NCBI GenBank assembly: GCA_002482765.1
Contig: DLGP01000084.1
Location: 23,018 to 36,375, forward strand
DNA length: 13,358 nt
Direction of reading: 5' to 3'
Source of the DNA: Alphaproteobacteria bacterium UBA7691
GTDB taxonomy: Bacteria; Pseudomonadota; Alphaproteobacteria; Ferrovibrionales; Ferrovibrionaceae
Made by a program: the position numbers and the translations under genes
In this document: positions 1 through 6,312 of the stretch, in pieces
Numbering within the stretch: the stretch's first letter is position 1
Layout of the letters: the number at the start of each line of letters is the position of its first letter
Notes under the pieces: generated by a model
What the model saw: the letters and a program-made list of their open reading frames with translations, nothing else
Database searches by the model: none
Told to the model about the DNA's origin: nothing

Positions 1-207
1 GATGTGGCCGAAATCGCCCGCGAACATGCCCGCCGCTTCAGCCAGGCCGCGCTGGCCATGCCGGAGCCGCAGCAGCGGCAATTCGCACTTTCCGTGGCGC
101 AAGCGTTTGAACGCTTCGCCAAGCAATTACAGGTAGTGCAACAGCAGATGGCACAGGCCGAACCCGGCAAAGCCGCCGCCTTGCGTGACCCGCATTCTCA
201 ATCTTGA
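1..207 (+). CDS. C-terminal fragment of an unrecognised protein (5' end outside the window)
   Basis: The reading frame is open from the first base, so this is most likely the tail of a gene that begins upstream; a GTG at position 4 could also serve as a start. About 68 residues are visible. They are rich in Ala, Gln, Arg and Glu and probably helical, with a Gln-rich stretch (KQLQVVQQQMAQAE) that could form a short coiled coil, and a polar tail ending in HSQS before TGA. No catalytic motif, membrane segment or signal peptide is visible. It lies on the same strand as the next gene, 71 bases away, and a GC-rich hairpin sits between them. I do not recognise the family. A phasin-like or other small helical protein is possible but unsupported. 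Confidence 0.55.
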   Translation, partial: DVAEIAREHARRFSQAALAMPEPQQRQFALSVAQAFERFAKQLQVVQQQMAQAEPGKAAALRDPHSQS

Positions 208-226
208 GCGTATAGACGCTTGCCAA

Positions 227-245
227 ATCGCGCCTGCGGCGCGAT
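227..245 (+). other. GC-rich hairpin between the first two genes
   Basis: ATCGCGCC and GGCGCGAT form a perfect 8-bp stem around the loop TGC. No T-run follows, so it is not a typical intrinsic terminator. It may slow transcription or protect an mRNA end. It could also lie in a promoter, since TTGCCA at 220-225 and a weak TACAGA at 245-250 flank it, but the spacing of 19 bases is poor. Confidence 0.4.
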
Positions 246-278
246 ACAGAATCCGTTACATTTTCAGCGGGGGACAGA

Positions 279-1466
279 ATGTTCGGCTCGATTTTTGGCA
301 ATCGCACCTTTGATTACGAAATCTATGTGATGATTGATGGCCGCTGGCGGCTGGATAAGCGGCTGGAAGGCGAAGCCGGTGCCGGCAAGCTGGCCGGCGA
401 GCAGCTTGAGAAAAACGCCATCGCCCAGGCCAATGCGCTGCTGAATGTGGGTGATTTCACCGCCGTGAAGGTGATCCGCACGCGCGAGAATTCCACCACG
501 CAGACCGAAATCTTCAGCAAGCAGGCCACGGCGCGGCCCAAGGTGATGCAGACGCGGCCCTATCGCGGCGTATTCCCGGTTTGCGAAACCATCCTTGACT
601 TCACCACCCGCGATGCCGCCCGCGGCTTTGGCGCCGTGTTCCGCGAATTCCTCGACAAGCAGAATTGCACCGCCGTGGAAATGCTGCATTCGCCGCAGCA
701 CCAGCGCAAGCTGGCCGATCAGAGCAACTTCCTGCGCGCCGGCATCTATGCCCTGGCCGGCGCCCAGACCCAGGCCGGCCTGCCCGGCCAGGCCGAACGC
801 AGCAAGAAGCTGGAAGCATTGTTTGACAAGCTGATCGGCCATACCCGCAATGCGCTGGCGGAAAAGACCATGCCCAGCATGGAAACCGGCGGCTTTGACA
901 GCATGGTGGAGCGCATCAAGGCGCGCTACACGCAGCCCGGCGACGCGCGTTTCTATATCTTCTTCCAGGTGGCCAAACACCTTATCCAGATGCCGTCCTA
1001 TGCCGCCAAGCTGGATTTTGCCCTTAAGCTGCTGACCCAGCGCCAGCATGCCGAGAATGATGCACTGCTGGATGAACTGGCGGCTTCCTGCCTGGATAGT
1101 TCACAATTGATCCAGGATGTGCTGGGCCATCGCGCCAATCTCTCCGATGCGCTCACCGCCCTGGCCGAACTCTCCAATGGCAAGCTGGAAATCCCGGCCA
1201 CGCCGCAGACCGACCCGCTTTTGGTGAGCCTGAACAGCCTGCTGGGCCAGAATCGTTTGCCGCTTTGCGTCGATACCCTGTGGGAGCGGATTCAGACCAA
1301 CCTGACCTCCAAGGCGTTGCTGGCCAAAAACGATCCCAAGAAGGAATGGCAGCTTACCCGCAACCTGAACCACAAGCTGCTGTCGCTGGCGCCACCCGCC
1401 TATAAGGAAGCCATCGACCATGCCGGCCGCATGCGTATGGAGCGTGTGCGCGACATGCAGAGCTGA
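279..1466 (+). CDS. Conserved-looking hypothetical soluble protein, 395 aa
   Basis: I do not recognise this protein. The ATG at 279 is preceded by a GGGGGA Shine-Dalgarno-like run at 269-274 with four bases of spacing. The first ~80 residues contain aromatic and charged alternations (FDYEIYVMIDGRWRLDKR, then VKVIRTREN and TQTEIF) that suggest a small beta-rich domain. The remaining ~300 residues look alpha-helical, with repeated Leu/Ala-rich helices and no obvious transmembrane segment or signal peptide, so a cytoplasmic location is likely. There is no recognisable catalytic signature; single Cys residues are scattered and not paired in a zinc-binding pattern. The glutathione S-transferase gene begins ten bases after its stop, so the two are probably co-transcribed. 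GC-rich codon choice matches its neighbours, which supports it being a real gene and not recent foreign DNA. Confidence 0.85.
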   Translation: MFGSIFGNRTFDYEIYVMIDGRWRLDKRLEGEAGAGKLAGEQLEKNAIAQANALLNVGDFTAVKVIRTRENSTTQTEIFSKQATARPKVMQTRPYRGVFPVCETILDFTTRDAARGFGAVFREFLDKQNCTAVEMLHSPQHQRKLADQSNFLRAGIYALAGAQTQAGLPGQAERSKKLEALFDKLIGHTRNALAEKTMPSMETGGFDSMVERIKARYTQPGDARFYIFFQVAKHLIQMPSYAAKLDFALKLLTQRQHAENDALLDELAASCLDSSQLIQDVLGHRANLSDALTALAELSNGKLEIPATPQTDPLLVSLNSLLGQNRLPLCVDTLWERIQTNLTSKALLAKNDPKKEWQLTRNLNHKLLSLAPPAYKEAIDHAGRMRMERVRDMQS

Positions 1467-1476
1467 GCCGTTTTTC

Positions 1477-2115
1477 ATGCTGCGGATCTGGGGCCGGGCC
1501 AGTTCGGTAAATGTGCAGAAAGTGCTCTGGGCCGCCGATGAACTGGGCCTTGCCTATGAGCATGTTGTGGTGGGCGGCAAATTCGGCGGCACCGACACGG
1601 CTGATTACGGCCGGCTCAATCCCAATCGTCTGGTGCCGGCCATCGCCGACGATGCGGAAAGCCCCGGCGGCGCGCCTGTAGCAATCTGGGAAAGCCACGC
1701 CATTCTGCGCTACCTTGCCGCCCGTTATGGCAATGGCAGCCTGTGGCCCAGCCTGCCCGGCCAGCGCAGCGAGGCGGATCGCTGGATGGATTGGGTTCAC
1801 ACCGTCATCGGCGAACCGATGCGGGTGCTGTTCTGGGGTTATATTCGCGACCCGGCCAATGGCGACGCAGCGGCAATGCAGGCGGCAGCAGATTTGCTCG
1901 GACAATATTGGGCCCGGCTGGATGCCCATCTGGCTGACCGCGATTTTGTTGCCGGTGCCGATTTCAGCATGGGCGACATACCTGTGGGCTGCCATGTGCA
2001 GCGCTGGCTCAATTTTCCCATCACCCGCCCCAACCTGCCGCATCTGCGCGCCTGGCACGATAGGCTGGCCGAACGCCCGGCCTATCGCCGCCATGTCATG
2101 GTGCGGATGGAGTGA
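1477..2115 (+). CDS. Glutathione S-transferase family protein
   Basis: A 212-residue protein, a usual length for a cytosolic glutathione S-transferase, which conjugates or reduces substrates using glutathione. The N-terminal thioredoxin-like domain (about 1-82) has the strand and helix start RIWGRASSVNVQKVLW, where Ser9 or Ser10 is the likely glutathione-activating residue. It also has the cis-proline region NPNRLVPAI (Val53-Pro54) and the gamma-glutamyl-binding Glu72-Ser73 in WESHAILRYLAARYG. The C-terminal helical domain includes ADFSMGDIPVGCHVQRW, the usual N-capping Asp region. An upstream in-frame ATG at 1420 would overlap the preceding gene by 47 bases and add residues outside the fold, so ATG 1477 is preferred. 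It follows the hypothetical gene by ten bases and converges on the pentapeptide-repeat gene with six bases between stops. The substrate is unknown. Confidence 0.93.
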   Translation: MLRIWGRASSVNVQKVLWAADELGLAYEHVVVGGKFGGTDTADYGRLNPNRLVPAIADDAESPGGAPVAIWESHAILRYLAARYGNGSLWPSLPGQRSEADRWMDWVHTVIGEPMRVLFWGYIRDPANGDAAAMQAAADLLGQYWARLDAHLADRDFVAGADFSMGDIPVGCHVQRWLNFPITRPNLPHLRAWHDRLAERPAYRRHVMVRME

Positions 2116-2121
2116 AACTGC

Positions 2122-3387
2122 TTAATCCATCGGTGGCAACAAGGCGCCGGTGGTATCGGCATCGGTCAATTCGGTGTTGACCATCTTGGCATCGGTGAGA
2201 TTGGCATTGCGCAGCCGCGCCCGCACCAGCCGCGCATCGATCAGGTTGGCGCCCTTCAGCACCGCATCGGAGAAATCCGCATCGGTGGCATCGGCGGCAG
2301 CCAGGCTGGCCGACCAGTAACGGCCAATCGGCTTGCCATCCGGCCCGCGCAACGGCACCTGCCCCATGGTGGCGCGATGCAGCACGGCTTTATGCAGGAT
2401 GGCACGCGCCATATTCACGCCATTCATCAGCGCGCCGATCATGTTGGCGCCGGTCAGATCGGCTTCCGACAGGTCGGTCATCACCAGCGTGGCATTTTGC
2501 AGTTTGGCGCCGGCCAGTTTGGCACCCTTCATGTTGGCACCGGACAAATCCTTGCCCGAGAGATCAATCCGCTCCATCGCCAAGCCGGCCAGATCGGCGC
2601 GCGCGCCCTCCTGACCATCGCTTTTGATCCAGCGTTCATGATCCATCAGAATCTGCGCCACCGAATTGCCAAAGCTGGACACATCAACAAACATTTCGGC
2701 GCCGGTGAAATTCGCCGTGTCCATATCAACATCTTCAAGCACCGCGCCCTTGAGATCGGCGCCTTCAAAATTCGCCCCCTCGATCAGCGCCAGCGACAGA
2801 TCGGCACCGCGCAGCGAAGCGCCGTTGAGATTGGCGCCGGCCAGATTGGCCTTGCGCAACGTGACCTTCGATAGATTGGCCTTGGTCAGATTGGCGCCAG
2901 AAAGATTGACGCCGTTCATGTTTGAACCGGTCAGGTTCGAGCCGCGCAGATTGGCTTCCGAAAGATCGGCGCCCTGAGTGTTGGCCTTGGGCTTCTTGCC
3001 ATCGGCATTCGGCGCCCCGAAGCCAACACCGGCATCGGAAGCCTGCATCAGCGCGCCACCCCGGAAATCCACGCCCAGCAGCCGCGCCCCGGCCATCTGC
3101 GCCCCGCGCATGCTGGCGCCGCGCAAATCGGCCTTCGACAGATCGGCGCGCGACAGGTCGGCACGCTCGAGATTGGCGGCAAACAGATCGGCTTCGGAAA
3201 GGTTCACATCACACAGGATGGCGCGCGACAGGTTGGCGCCGGAAAGTTTGGCGGCGCGCAGATCGGCGCCGGAAAAATCATAGCCTTGCAGATCGGCCAG
3301 AGACAGATTGAGGCGGACCCCGCGAGGACGCTTGCCGAGCCATTCACGATGGCGCGCCAGCATCCGTTCTACTTCCATCGGATTCAT
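2122..3387 (-). CDS. Pentapeptide-repeat protein with a duplicated HxxW capping module
   Basis: A 421-residue protein made almost entirely of pentapeptide repeats of the form A(D/N)LxX, which fold as a right-handed quadrilateral beta-helix. Repeats run at about residues 27-110 and 139-237, separated by a Gly/Lys-rich non-repeat linker (about 111-138), and again from about 270 to the C-terminus. A short non-repeat segment with His13 and Trp16 precedes the first repeat block. A similar segment with His250 and Trp253 precedes the last block (compare LARHREWLGK with LMDHERWIKS), so the protein looks internally duplicated. There is no signal peptide or membrane helix. Biochemical roles of this family vary: some bind gyrase, many are unknown, and I assign none. 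It is monocistronic, convergent with the transferase gene and divergent from the permease. Initiation at Met4 (position 3378) is an alternative. Confidence 0.93.
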   Translation of the reverse strand: MNPMEVERMLARHREWLGKRPRGVRLNLSLADLQGYDFSGADLRAAKLSGANLSRAILCDVNLSEADLFAANLERADLSRADLSKADLRGASMRGAQMAGARLLGVDFRGGALMQASDAGVGFGAPNADGKKPKANTQGADLSEANLRGSNLTGSNMNGVNLSGANLTKANLSKVTLRKANLAGANLNGASLRGADLSLALIEGANFEGADLKGAVLEDVDMDTANFTGAEMFVDVSSFGNSVAQILMDHERWIKSDGQEGARADLAGLAMERIDLSGKDLSGANMKGAKLAGAKLQNATLVMTDLSEADLTGANMIGALMNGVNMARAILHKAVLHRATMGQVPLRGPDGKPIGRYWSASLAAADATDADFSDAVLKGANLIDARLVRARLRNANLTDAKMVNTELTDADTTGALLPPMD

Positions 3388-3467
3388 GCGACTTCTTCTA
3401 CCCCCGGGCTGTCAGCACCCCCGCCCCGGATTCTCCAAGGCCCCCGAAACGCTGAGCAGGTGCAGCG

Positions 3468-3495
3468 ATTTTAGTTCTTTTCCACGCTCATGCAA
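3468..3495 (-). promoter_or_regulatory. Possible sigma70-type promoter of the pentapeptide-repeat gene
   Basis: On the minus strand TTGCAT (3495-3490) and TAAAAT (3473-3468) are 16 bases apart. The -10 matches consensus at five of six positions, the -35 only at three. It would place the transcript start about 70-75 bases before the start codon. It is a weak candidate, seen by eye only. Confidence 0.28.
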
Positions 3496-3589
3496 TCAAT
3501 AGCTATTAACCATATTCGCCACTGGCGGGAAAACACCCGGTCTTTGTTACAGCAATAGCCTTAACGAAGTCGAAACCCTGGTTGCATAC

Positions 3590-3622
3590 GCGCCTGCGCC
3601 ATGGGCAAATCGCAACAGGCGC
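3590..3622 (+). promoter_or_regulatory. Candidate antiterminator stem in the permease leader
   Basis: GCGCCTG (3590-3596) is perfectly complementary to CAGGCGC (3616-3622) across a 19-base loop. The 3' arm shares bases 3619-3622 with the 5' arm of the terminator hairpin directly downstream, so the two stems cannot both form. That is the geometry of a transcription attenuator or a riboswitch expression platform. No aptamer was recognised in the ~100 bases further upstream. An ATG at 3601 opens a short ORF through both stems but has no ribosome-binding site. Confidence 0.45.
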
Positions 3623-3661
3623 CGGGAATCGGCCAACCGATTCGCCGCCGGCGCGTTTTTT
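3619..3661 (+). terminator. Terminator hairpin in the 5' leader of the permease gene
   Basis: The outer stem GCGCCGG (3619-3625)/CCGGCGC (3648-3654) encloses a second stem AATCGG (3627-3632)/CCGATT (3637-3642) with loop CCAA, and six T residues follow at 3656-3661. The T-run makes it a plus-strand intrinsic terminator. No plus-strand gene ends upstream: the neighbouring gene is divergent and the previous plus-strand stop is at 2115. It therefore most likely ends permease leader transcripts early, or ends a small RNA. Confidence 0.6.
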
Positions 3662-3679
3662 CAAATCATGGGGGATGCC

Positions 3680-4957
3680 ATGTTGACGTCTTGGAAAGAA
3701 AAGACCGGCGGCGTGATCGCGCCGGATGAACGCCTGCCCTGGGGCCAGACCGTGGTGGCCGGCCTGCAACATGTGGTGGCGATGTTTGGCGCCACCGCGC
3801 TGGCGCCGATCCTGATGGGCTTTGATCCCAATGTCTCGATCCTGTTCTCGGGCATTTCCACCCTGCTGTTTTTTGTTGTCACCGGTGGCCGGCTGCCGAG
3901 CTATCTCGGTTCCAGCTTTTCCTTCATCGCCGTGGTGATTGCAGCCACCGGCTATGCCGGCGGCGGTGCCAATGCCAATCTGGCGGTGGCTTTGGGCGGC
4001 ATCATCGCCTGCGGCCTGCTTTATGCCATCATCGGTGCCATTGTCATGGCGGTGGGCCATGCCTGGATCGAAAAGCTGATGCCGCCGGTTGTCACCGGCG
4101 CCATTGTGGCGATCATCGGCCTCAACTTGGCGCCGATTGCCGTGAAGGGCATCAGCGCCAGCAGCTTCGACATGTGGATCGGCCTGCTTACCGTGGTGGC
4201 GGTCGGCATCGTGGCGGTGGCGGCTCCCGGCAGCCTGCGCCGGCTGCCGATCCTGATCGGCGGCCTGGTGGCCTATCTGTTTTATGTGCTCTGCGCCAAT
4301 GGCCTGGGGCTGGCCAAGGCGGTGGATTTCAGCGCCGTGGCCAATGCCGCCTGGCTCGGCCTGCCGAACTTTACCGCCCCGGTATTCCAGGGCCCGGCCA
4401 TCGCGCTGATTGCGCCGGTGGCGGTGATCCTGGTGGCGGAAAATCTTGGCCATGTGAAAGCCATCGGCGTGATGACCGGGCGCAACATGGACCCCTTGCT
4501 CGGCCGCGCCTTCCTGGGTGACGGCATCGCCACCATGATTTCCGGCAGCGGTGGCGGCACCGGCATGACCACCTATGCCGAAAATATGGGCGTGATGGCG
4601 GTGACCAAAAATTTCTCCACGGCGTTGTTTGTGGTCGCCGCGCTGTTTGCGCTGCTGCTCGGCTTCTCGCCGAAATTCGGCGCCGTGATCGGCACCATTC
4701 CCGGCCCGGTGCTGGGCGGCCTGTCGCTGGTGGTGTTTGGCCTGATCGCCGCCACGGCGGGGCGGATCTGGGTGGAGAATGGTGTTGATTTCTCCAACAG
4801 CCGCAACCTGATCACCGTCGGCGTGGCGCTCACTGCCGGCGCCGGCGACCTGGCGCTGAAGCTGGGCGGCTTCTCGCTCGGTGGCATCGGCACCGCCACC
4901 TTTGGCTGCATCATCCTGTATCACCTGCTGGCCGGTCTGGAGCGCAAGCCGGATTGA
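3680..4957 (+). CDS. rutG: RutG-like pyrimidine/uracil permease (NCS2/SLC23 family)
   Basis: An inner-membrane proton-coupled nucleobase permease of about 425 residues. The N-terminus GVIAPDERLPWGQTVV and the stretches PSYLGSSFSF, MPPVVTGAIV and GLNLAPIAVK closely match my recollection of E. coli RutG, more so than UraA. The substrate- and proton-coupling residues known from UraA are conserved: Glu254 and His258 in AENLGH, and Glu301 in TTYAENMGVMAVTK. About 12-14 hydrophobic segments cover the whole length, as expected for the 14-helix fold. ATG 3680 is chosen because GGGGGA (3670-3675) lies four bases upstream; ATG 3668 would add four residues but has no ribosome-binding site. No other rut or pyrimidine catabolism gene is in view, so uracil, thymine or xanthine are all possible substrates. 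A probable attenuator lies just upstream and a GC-rich hairpin just downstream. Confidence 0.93.
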   Translation: MLTSWKEKTGGVIAPDERLPWGQTVVAGLQHVVAMFGATALAPILMGFDPNVSILFSGISTLLFFVVTGGRLPSYLGSSFSFIAVVIAATGYAGGGANANLAVALGGIIACGLLYAIIGAIVMAVGHAWIEKLMPPVVTGAIVAIIGLNLAPIAVKGISASSFDMWIGLLTVVAVGIVAVAAPGSLRRLPILIGGLVAYLFYVLCANGLGLAKAVDFSAVANAAWLGLPNFTAPVFQGPAIALIAPVAVILVAENLGHVKAIGVMTGRNMDPLLGRAFLGDGIATMISGSGGGTGMTTYAENMGVMAVTKNFSTALFVVAALFALLLGFSPKFGAVIGTIPGPVLGGLSLVVFGLIAATAGRIWVENGVDFSNSRNLITVGVALTAGAGDLALKLGGFSLGGIGTATFGCIILYHLLAGLERKPD

Positions 4958-4964
4958 GCCGCCA

Positions 4965-4994
4965 CCGGGCCGGCTCCAGACGGGGCCGGCCCGG
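4965..4994 (+). terminator. GC-rich hairpin after the permease gene
   Basis: CCGGGCCGGC (4965-4974) pairs perfectly with GCCGGCCCGG (4985-4994) around a ten-base loop, starting eight bases after the permease stop. There is no T-run, so it may act as a weak or Rho-assisted terminator or as a stabilising mRNA end. Confidence 0.45.
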
Positions 4995-5011
4995 CAGAGC
5001 CAACGGCAAAC

Positions 5012-5053
5012 TTCGCCATCATATTTGCCATTCTTTGCCAAGCCGTGCAAAAT
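5012..5053 (+). promoter_or_regulatory. Promoter and operator-like repeats of the parDE operon
   Basis: TTGCCA (5025-5030, five of six consensus positions) and CAAAAT (5048-5053, four of six) are separated by exactly 17 bases, giving a plausible sigma70-type promoter with a start near 5060. The region has three copies of TTYGCCA (5012-5018, 5024-5030, 5034-5040). The last begins an imperfect inverted repeat TTTGC (5034-5038)/GCAAA (5047-5051) inside the spacer. Type II antitoxins of the ParD type usually bind such repeats to repress their own operon, so these are candidate ParD sites. Confidence 0.42.
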
Positions 5054-5074
5054 GCGAACAGCAAGGAGATGGTC

Positions 5075-5320
5075 ATGGCAACAATGAATGTTTCCCTTCC
5101 CCAGCCGATGAAAGCATGGGTGGAGCGCCAGGCCGAAAGCGGTCTGTATGGCAATGCCAGCGACTATATCCGCGACCTGATCCGCAAGGATCAGGAACGC
5201 AAGGCAGCCCATGCCGCCCTGCAAGCCGCGATCACCGAAGGCGAGGCAAGCGGAACCGCACAGCCTTTCGACGCGGCAGAATTCAAATTGCAGATGCGCG
5301 AGAAGCATGTCGTCCGCTAA
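5075..5320 (+). CDS. parD: ParD-type ribbon-helix-helix antitoxin
   Basis: An 81-residue antitoxin. The N-terminal ribbon-helix-helix DNA-binding domain (about 1-45) begins MATMNVSLPQPMKAWVE and continues through SGLYGNASDYIRDLIRKD, a typical ParD/CopG-like sequence. The more polar C-terminal half (about 46-81) should be the toxin-wrapping segment. ATG 5075 is chosen because AAGGAG at 5063-5068 sits six bases upstream. An in-frame ATG at 5069 touches that site, and one at 5045 lies before it. The gene overlaps the downstream toxin start by 14 bases, the normal arrangement for a co-translated ParDE pair. It is expected to neutralise ParE and to repress the operon through the repeats upstream. 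The name is given by family resemblance. Confidence 0.93.
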   Translation: MATMNVSLPQPMKAWVERQAESGLYGNASDYIRDLIRKDQERKAAHAALQAAITEGEASGTAQPFDAAEFKLQMREKHVVR

Positions 5321-5627
5321 ACCGGATGAATACCGACTGACACCACACGCGCTTGCCGATCTTGACGCTTTGTGGCGCTACTCGGCAGAAACATGGTCGA
5401 TTACTCAGGCAGATCGTTTTATCGACGACCTGACGCGGATTTTTGCCTTGATCGCTGCGATGCCGACACTGGCGCGGCAACGCAACGAATTCTCCCCGCC
5501 TGTGCGCATCCATGTGCATGAAAACACGCTGATCGTATACACAATAGCCCCGGACCATGTGGCAATATTGCGCCTGCTCGGCGGGCAACAGGATTGGGTC
5601 GCCCTGCTGAAGCAGGCCGATCTATAA
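5307..5627 (+). CDS. parE: ParE/RelE-superfamily toxin
   Basis: A 106-residue toxin of the ParE branch of the ParE/RelE fold. Members of the ParE branch usually poison DNA gyrase; the target here is not proven. Visible family features are the start YRLTPHALADLDALWRYSAE, an N-terminal helical hairpin with TQADRFIDDL, and the C-terminal strands VRIHVHENTLIVYTI and VAILRLLGGQQDW, where ParE proteins usually read Arg-Ile/Leu-Leu-His. ATG 5307 lies inside the antitoxin gene and has no strong ribosome-binding site of its own, so it is probably translated by coupling to parD. A longer in-frame start at 5211 would put about 32 extra residues inside the antitoxin gene and is unlikely. It converges on the AHSA1-like gene with twelve bases between stops. 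Confidence 0.92.
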   Translation: MSSAKPDEYRLTPHALADLDALWRYSAETWSITQADRFIDDLTRIFALIAAMPTLARQRNEFSPPVRIHVHENTLIVYTIAPDHVAILRLLGGQQDWVALLKQADL

Positions 5628-5639
5628 CCGGCGCCGGGA

Positions 5640-6077
5640 TCAAACCGCCAGATACACCACCAGCCGCTCCAGGGATTCACGCCAGCCACGGCTATGGCGC
5701 GTCGCCGCATCGGCATCGGCAAAGCGGTCATGCAGCAGGGTCACTTCGGTCTCGCGGTCGCTCACCACGCGGAAGCTCACCGTCACCCGCGACACCCGGT
5801 CAGGCGTGCCGGCCCAGGCCCAGGAAAACACCAGCCGGCTTTCAGGCACAATTTCCAGATACTGGCCGGCGACTTCGTGTTGCCCAACGCCTGGTTCCTC
5901 AATAACCGTGCGGAAACGGCCGCCGATGCGCAAATCGGCTTCGGCTGCGACACAGCGCGTGTGATGTGGCCCCCACCATTGCACCAGCATTTCCGGCCGG
6001 GTCCAGGCAGCAAAAACCAGCGCCACCGGCGCCTGGAAAACGCGCTGCATGGTCAGGCTTGGATTGATCGCGTTCAT
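5640..6077 (-). CDS. SRPBCC/AHSA1-domain protein
   Basis: A 145-residue protein consisting of one START-like (SRPBCC) domain of the AHSA1 subgroup, which forms a deep hydrophobic ligand pocket. Supporting segments are RVFQAPVALVFAAWTRPEML followed by VQWWGPHH, then ADLRIGGRFRTV, LVFSWAWAG, the strand ETEVTLLHDRFAD, and the terminal helix GWRESLERLVVYLA. This is the usual order and length for the family. AGAGG lies six bases before the ATG at 6077. There is no signal peptide. Proteins of this class bind or convert small hydrophobic ligands or act in stress responses; the ligand here cannot be named. It is divergently transcribed from the TonB-dependent receptor, and the Fur-box-like site begins 25 bases upstream of its start, so regulation by the same factor is possible. 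Confidence 0.92.
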   Translation of the reverse strand: MNAINPSLTMQRVFQAPVALVFAAWTRPEMLVQWWGPHHTRCVAAEADLRIGGRFRTVIEEPGVGQHEVAGQYLEIVPESRLVFSWAWAGTPDRVSRVTVSFRVVSDRETEVTLLHDRFADADAATRHSRGWRESLERLVVYLAV

Positions 6078-6101
6078 AATCGGCCTCTAACAAATATGCA
6101 G

Positions 6102-6125
6102 TTGCGAATCATTATTATTTATGAT
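6102..6125 (+). promoter_or_regulatory. Fur-box-like site with an overlapping -10 element
   Basis: AATCATTATT (6107-6116) matches nine of ten bases of the right half of the classical Fur box, AATCATTATC, within the AT-rich stretch TTGCGAATCATTATTATTT. The left half is degenerate. TATGAT (6120-6125) is a five-of-six -10 element, so bound repressor would cover the promoter. The position between the AHSA1-like gene and a TonB-dependent receptor is what iron regulation predicts. In alphaproteobacteria the regulator could also be a Fur-family relative such as Mur or Irr. Confidence 0.55.
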
Positions 6126-6312
6126 CTAACGCTTACGGGGATGTTTGGTCGCGGCATTGGATCGCGCCGATGAGAACAACCCTGGGCAGTTCCATGAGGA
6201 TAATCGGCGAAATCCTGAGCCACATCCAGACTCGCACCGGGCGATGACAGCAATCGCCTGATATCCGACCTCCGCGTGCGCCCCAAGACGCGATAATCGT
6301 CTCGAAAGTACC
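6126..6312 (+). other. Long leader of the receptor gene with three chained mini-ORFs
   Basis: About 180 bases separate the likely promoter from the receptor start. Three plus-strand mini-ORFs are chained through ATGA overlaps: 6141-6173 (10 codons after GGGG), 6170-6247 (25 codons, beginning MRTTLGSSMRIIGE) and 6244-6261 (5 codons). None resembles a known protein. They may be chance, or they may be translated leader peptides. No known riboswitch was recognised. Confidence 0.25.

Noticed and set aside
264..1049. A 261-codon minus-strand open frame opposite the 395-residue protein
   Set aside because: The plus-strand gene has a ribosome-binding site and balanced composition; the minus-strand product is Gly/Ala/His-rich and ends without a plausible initiation site.
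2122..3387. Periodic GGCGCC/TTGGC-rich DNA as a tandem DNA repeat or CRISPR-like array
   Set aside because: The 15-base periodicity comes from coding for pentapeptide repeats; units are degenerate and in frame, with no conserved repeat and unique spacers.
3506..5308. A 600-codon open frame on the minus strand across the permease and parD genes
   Set aside because: It is antisense to a clearly recognisable permease. The translation is rich in His, Gln, Arg and Gly with no domain, typical of a shadow frame in GC-rich DNA.
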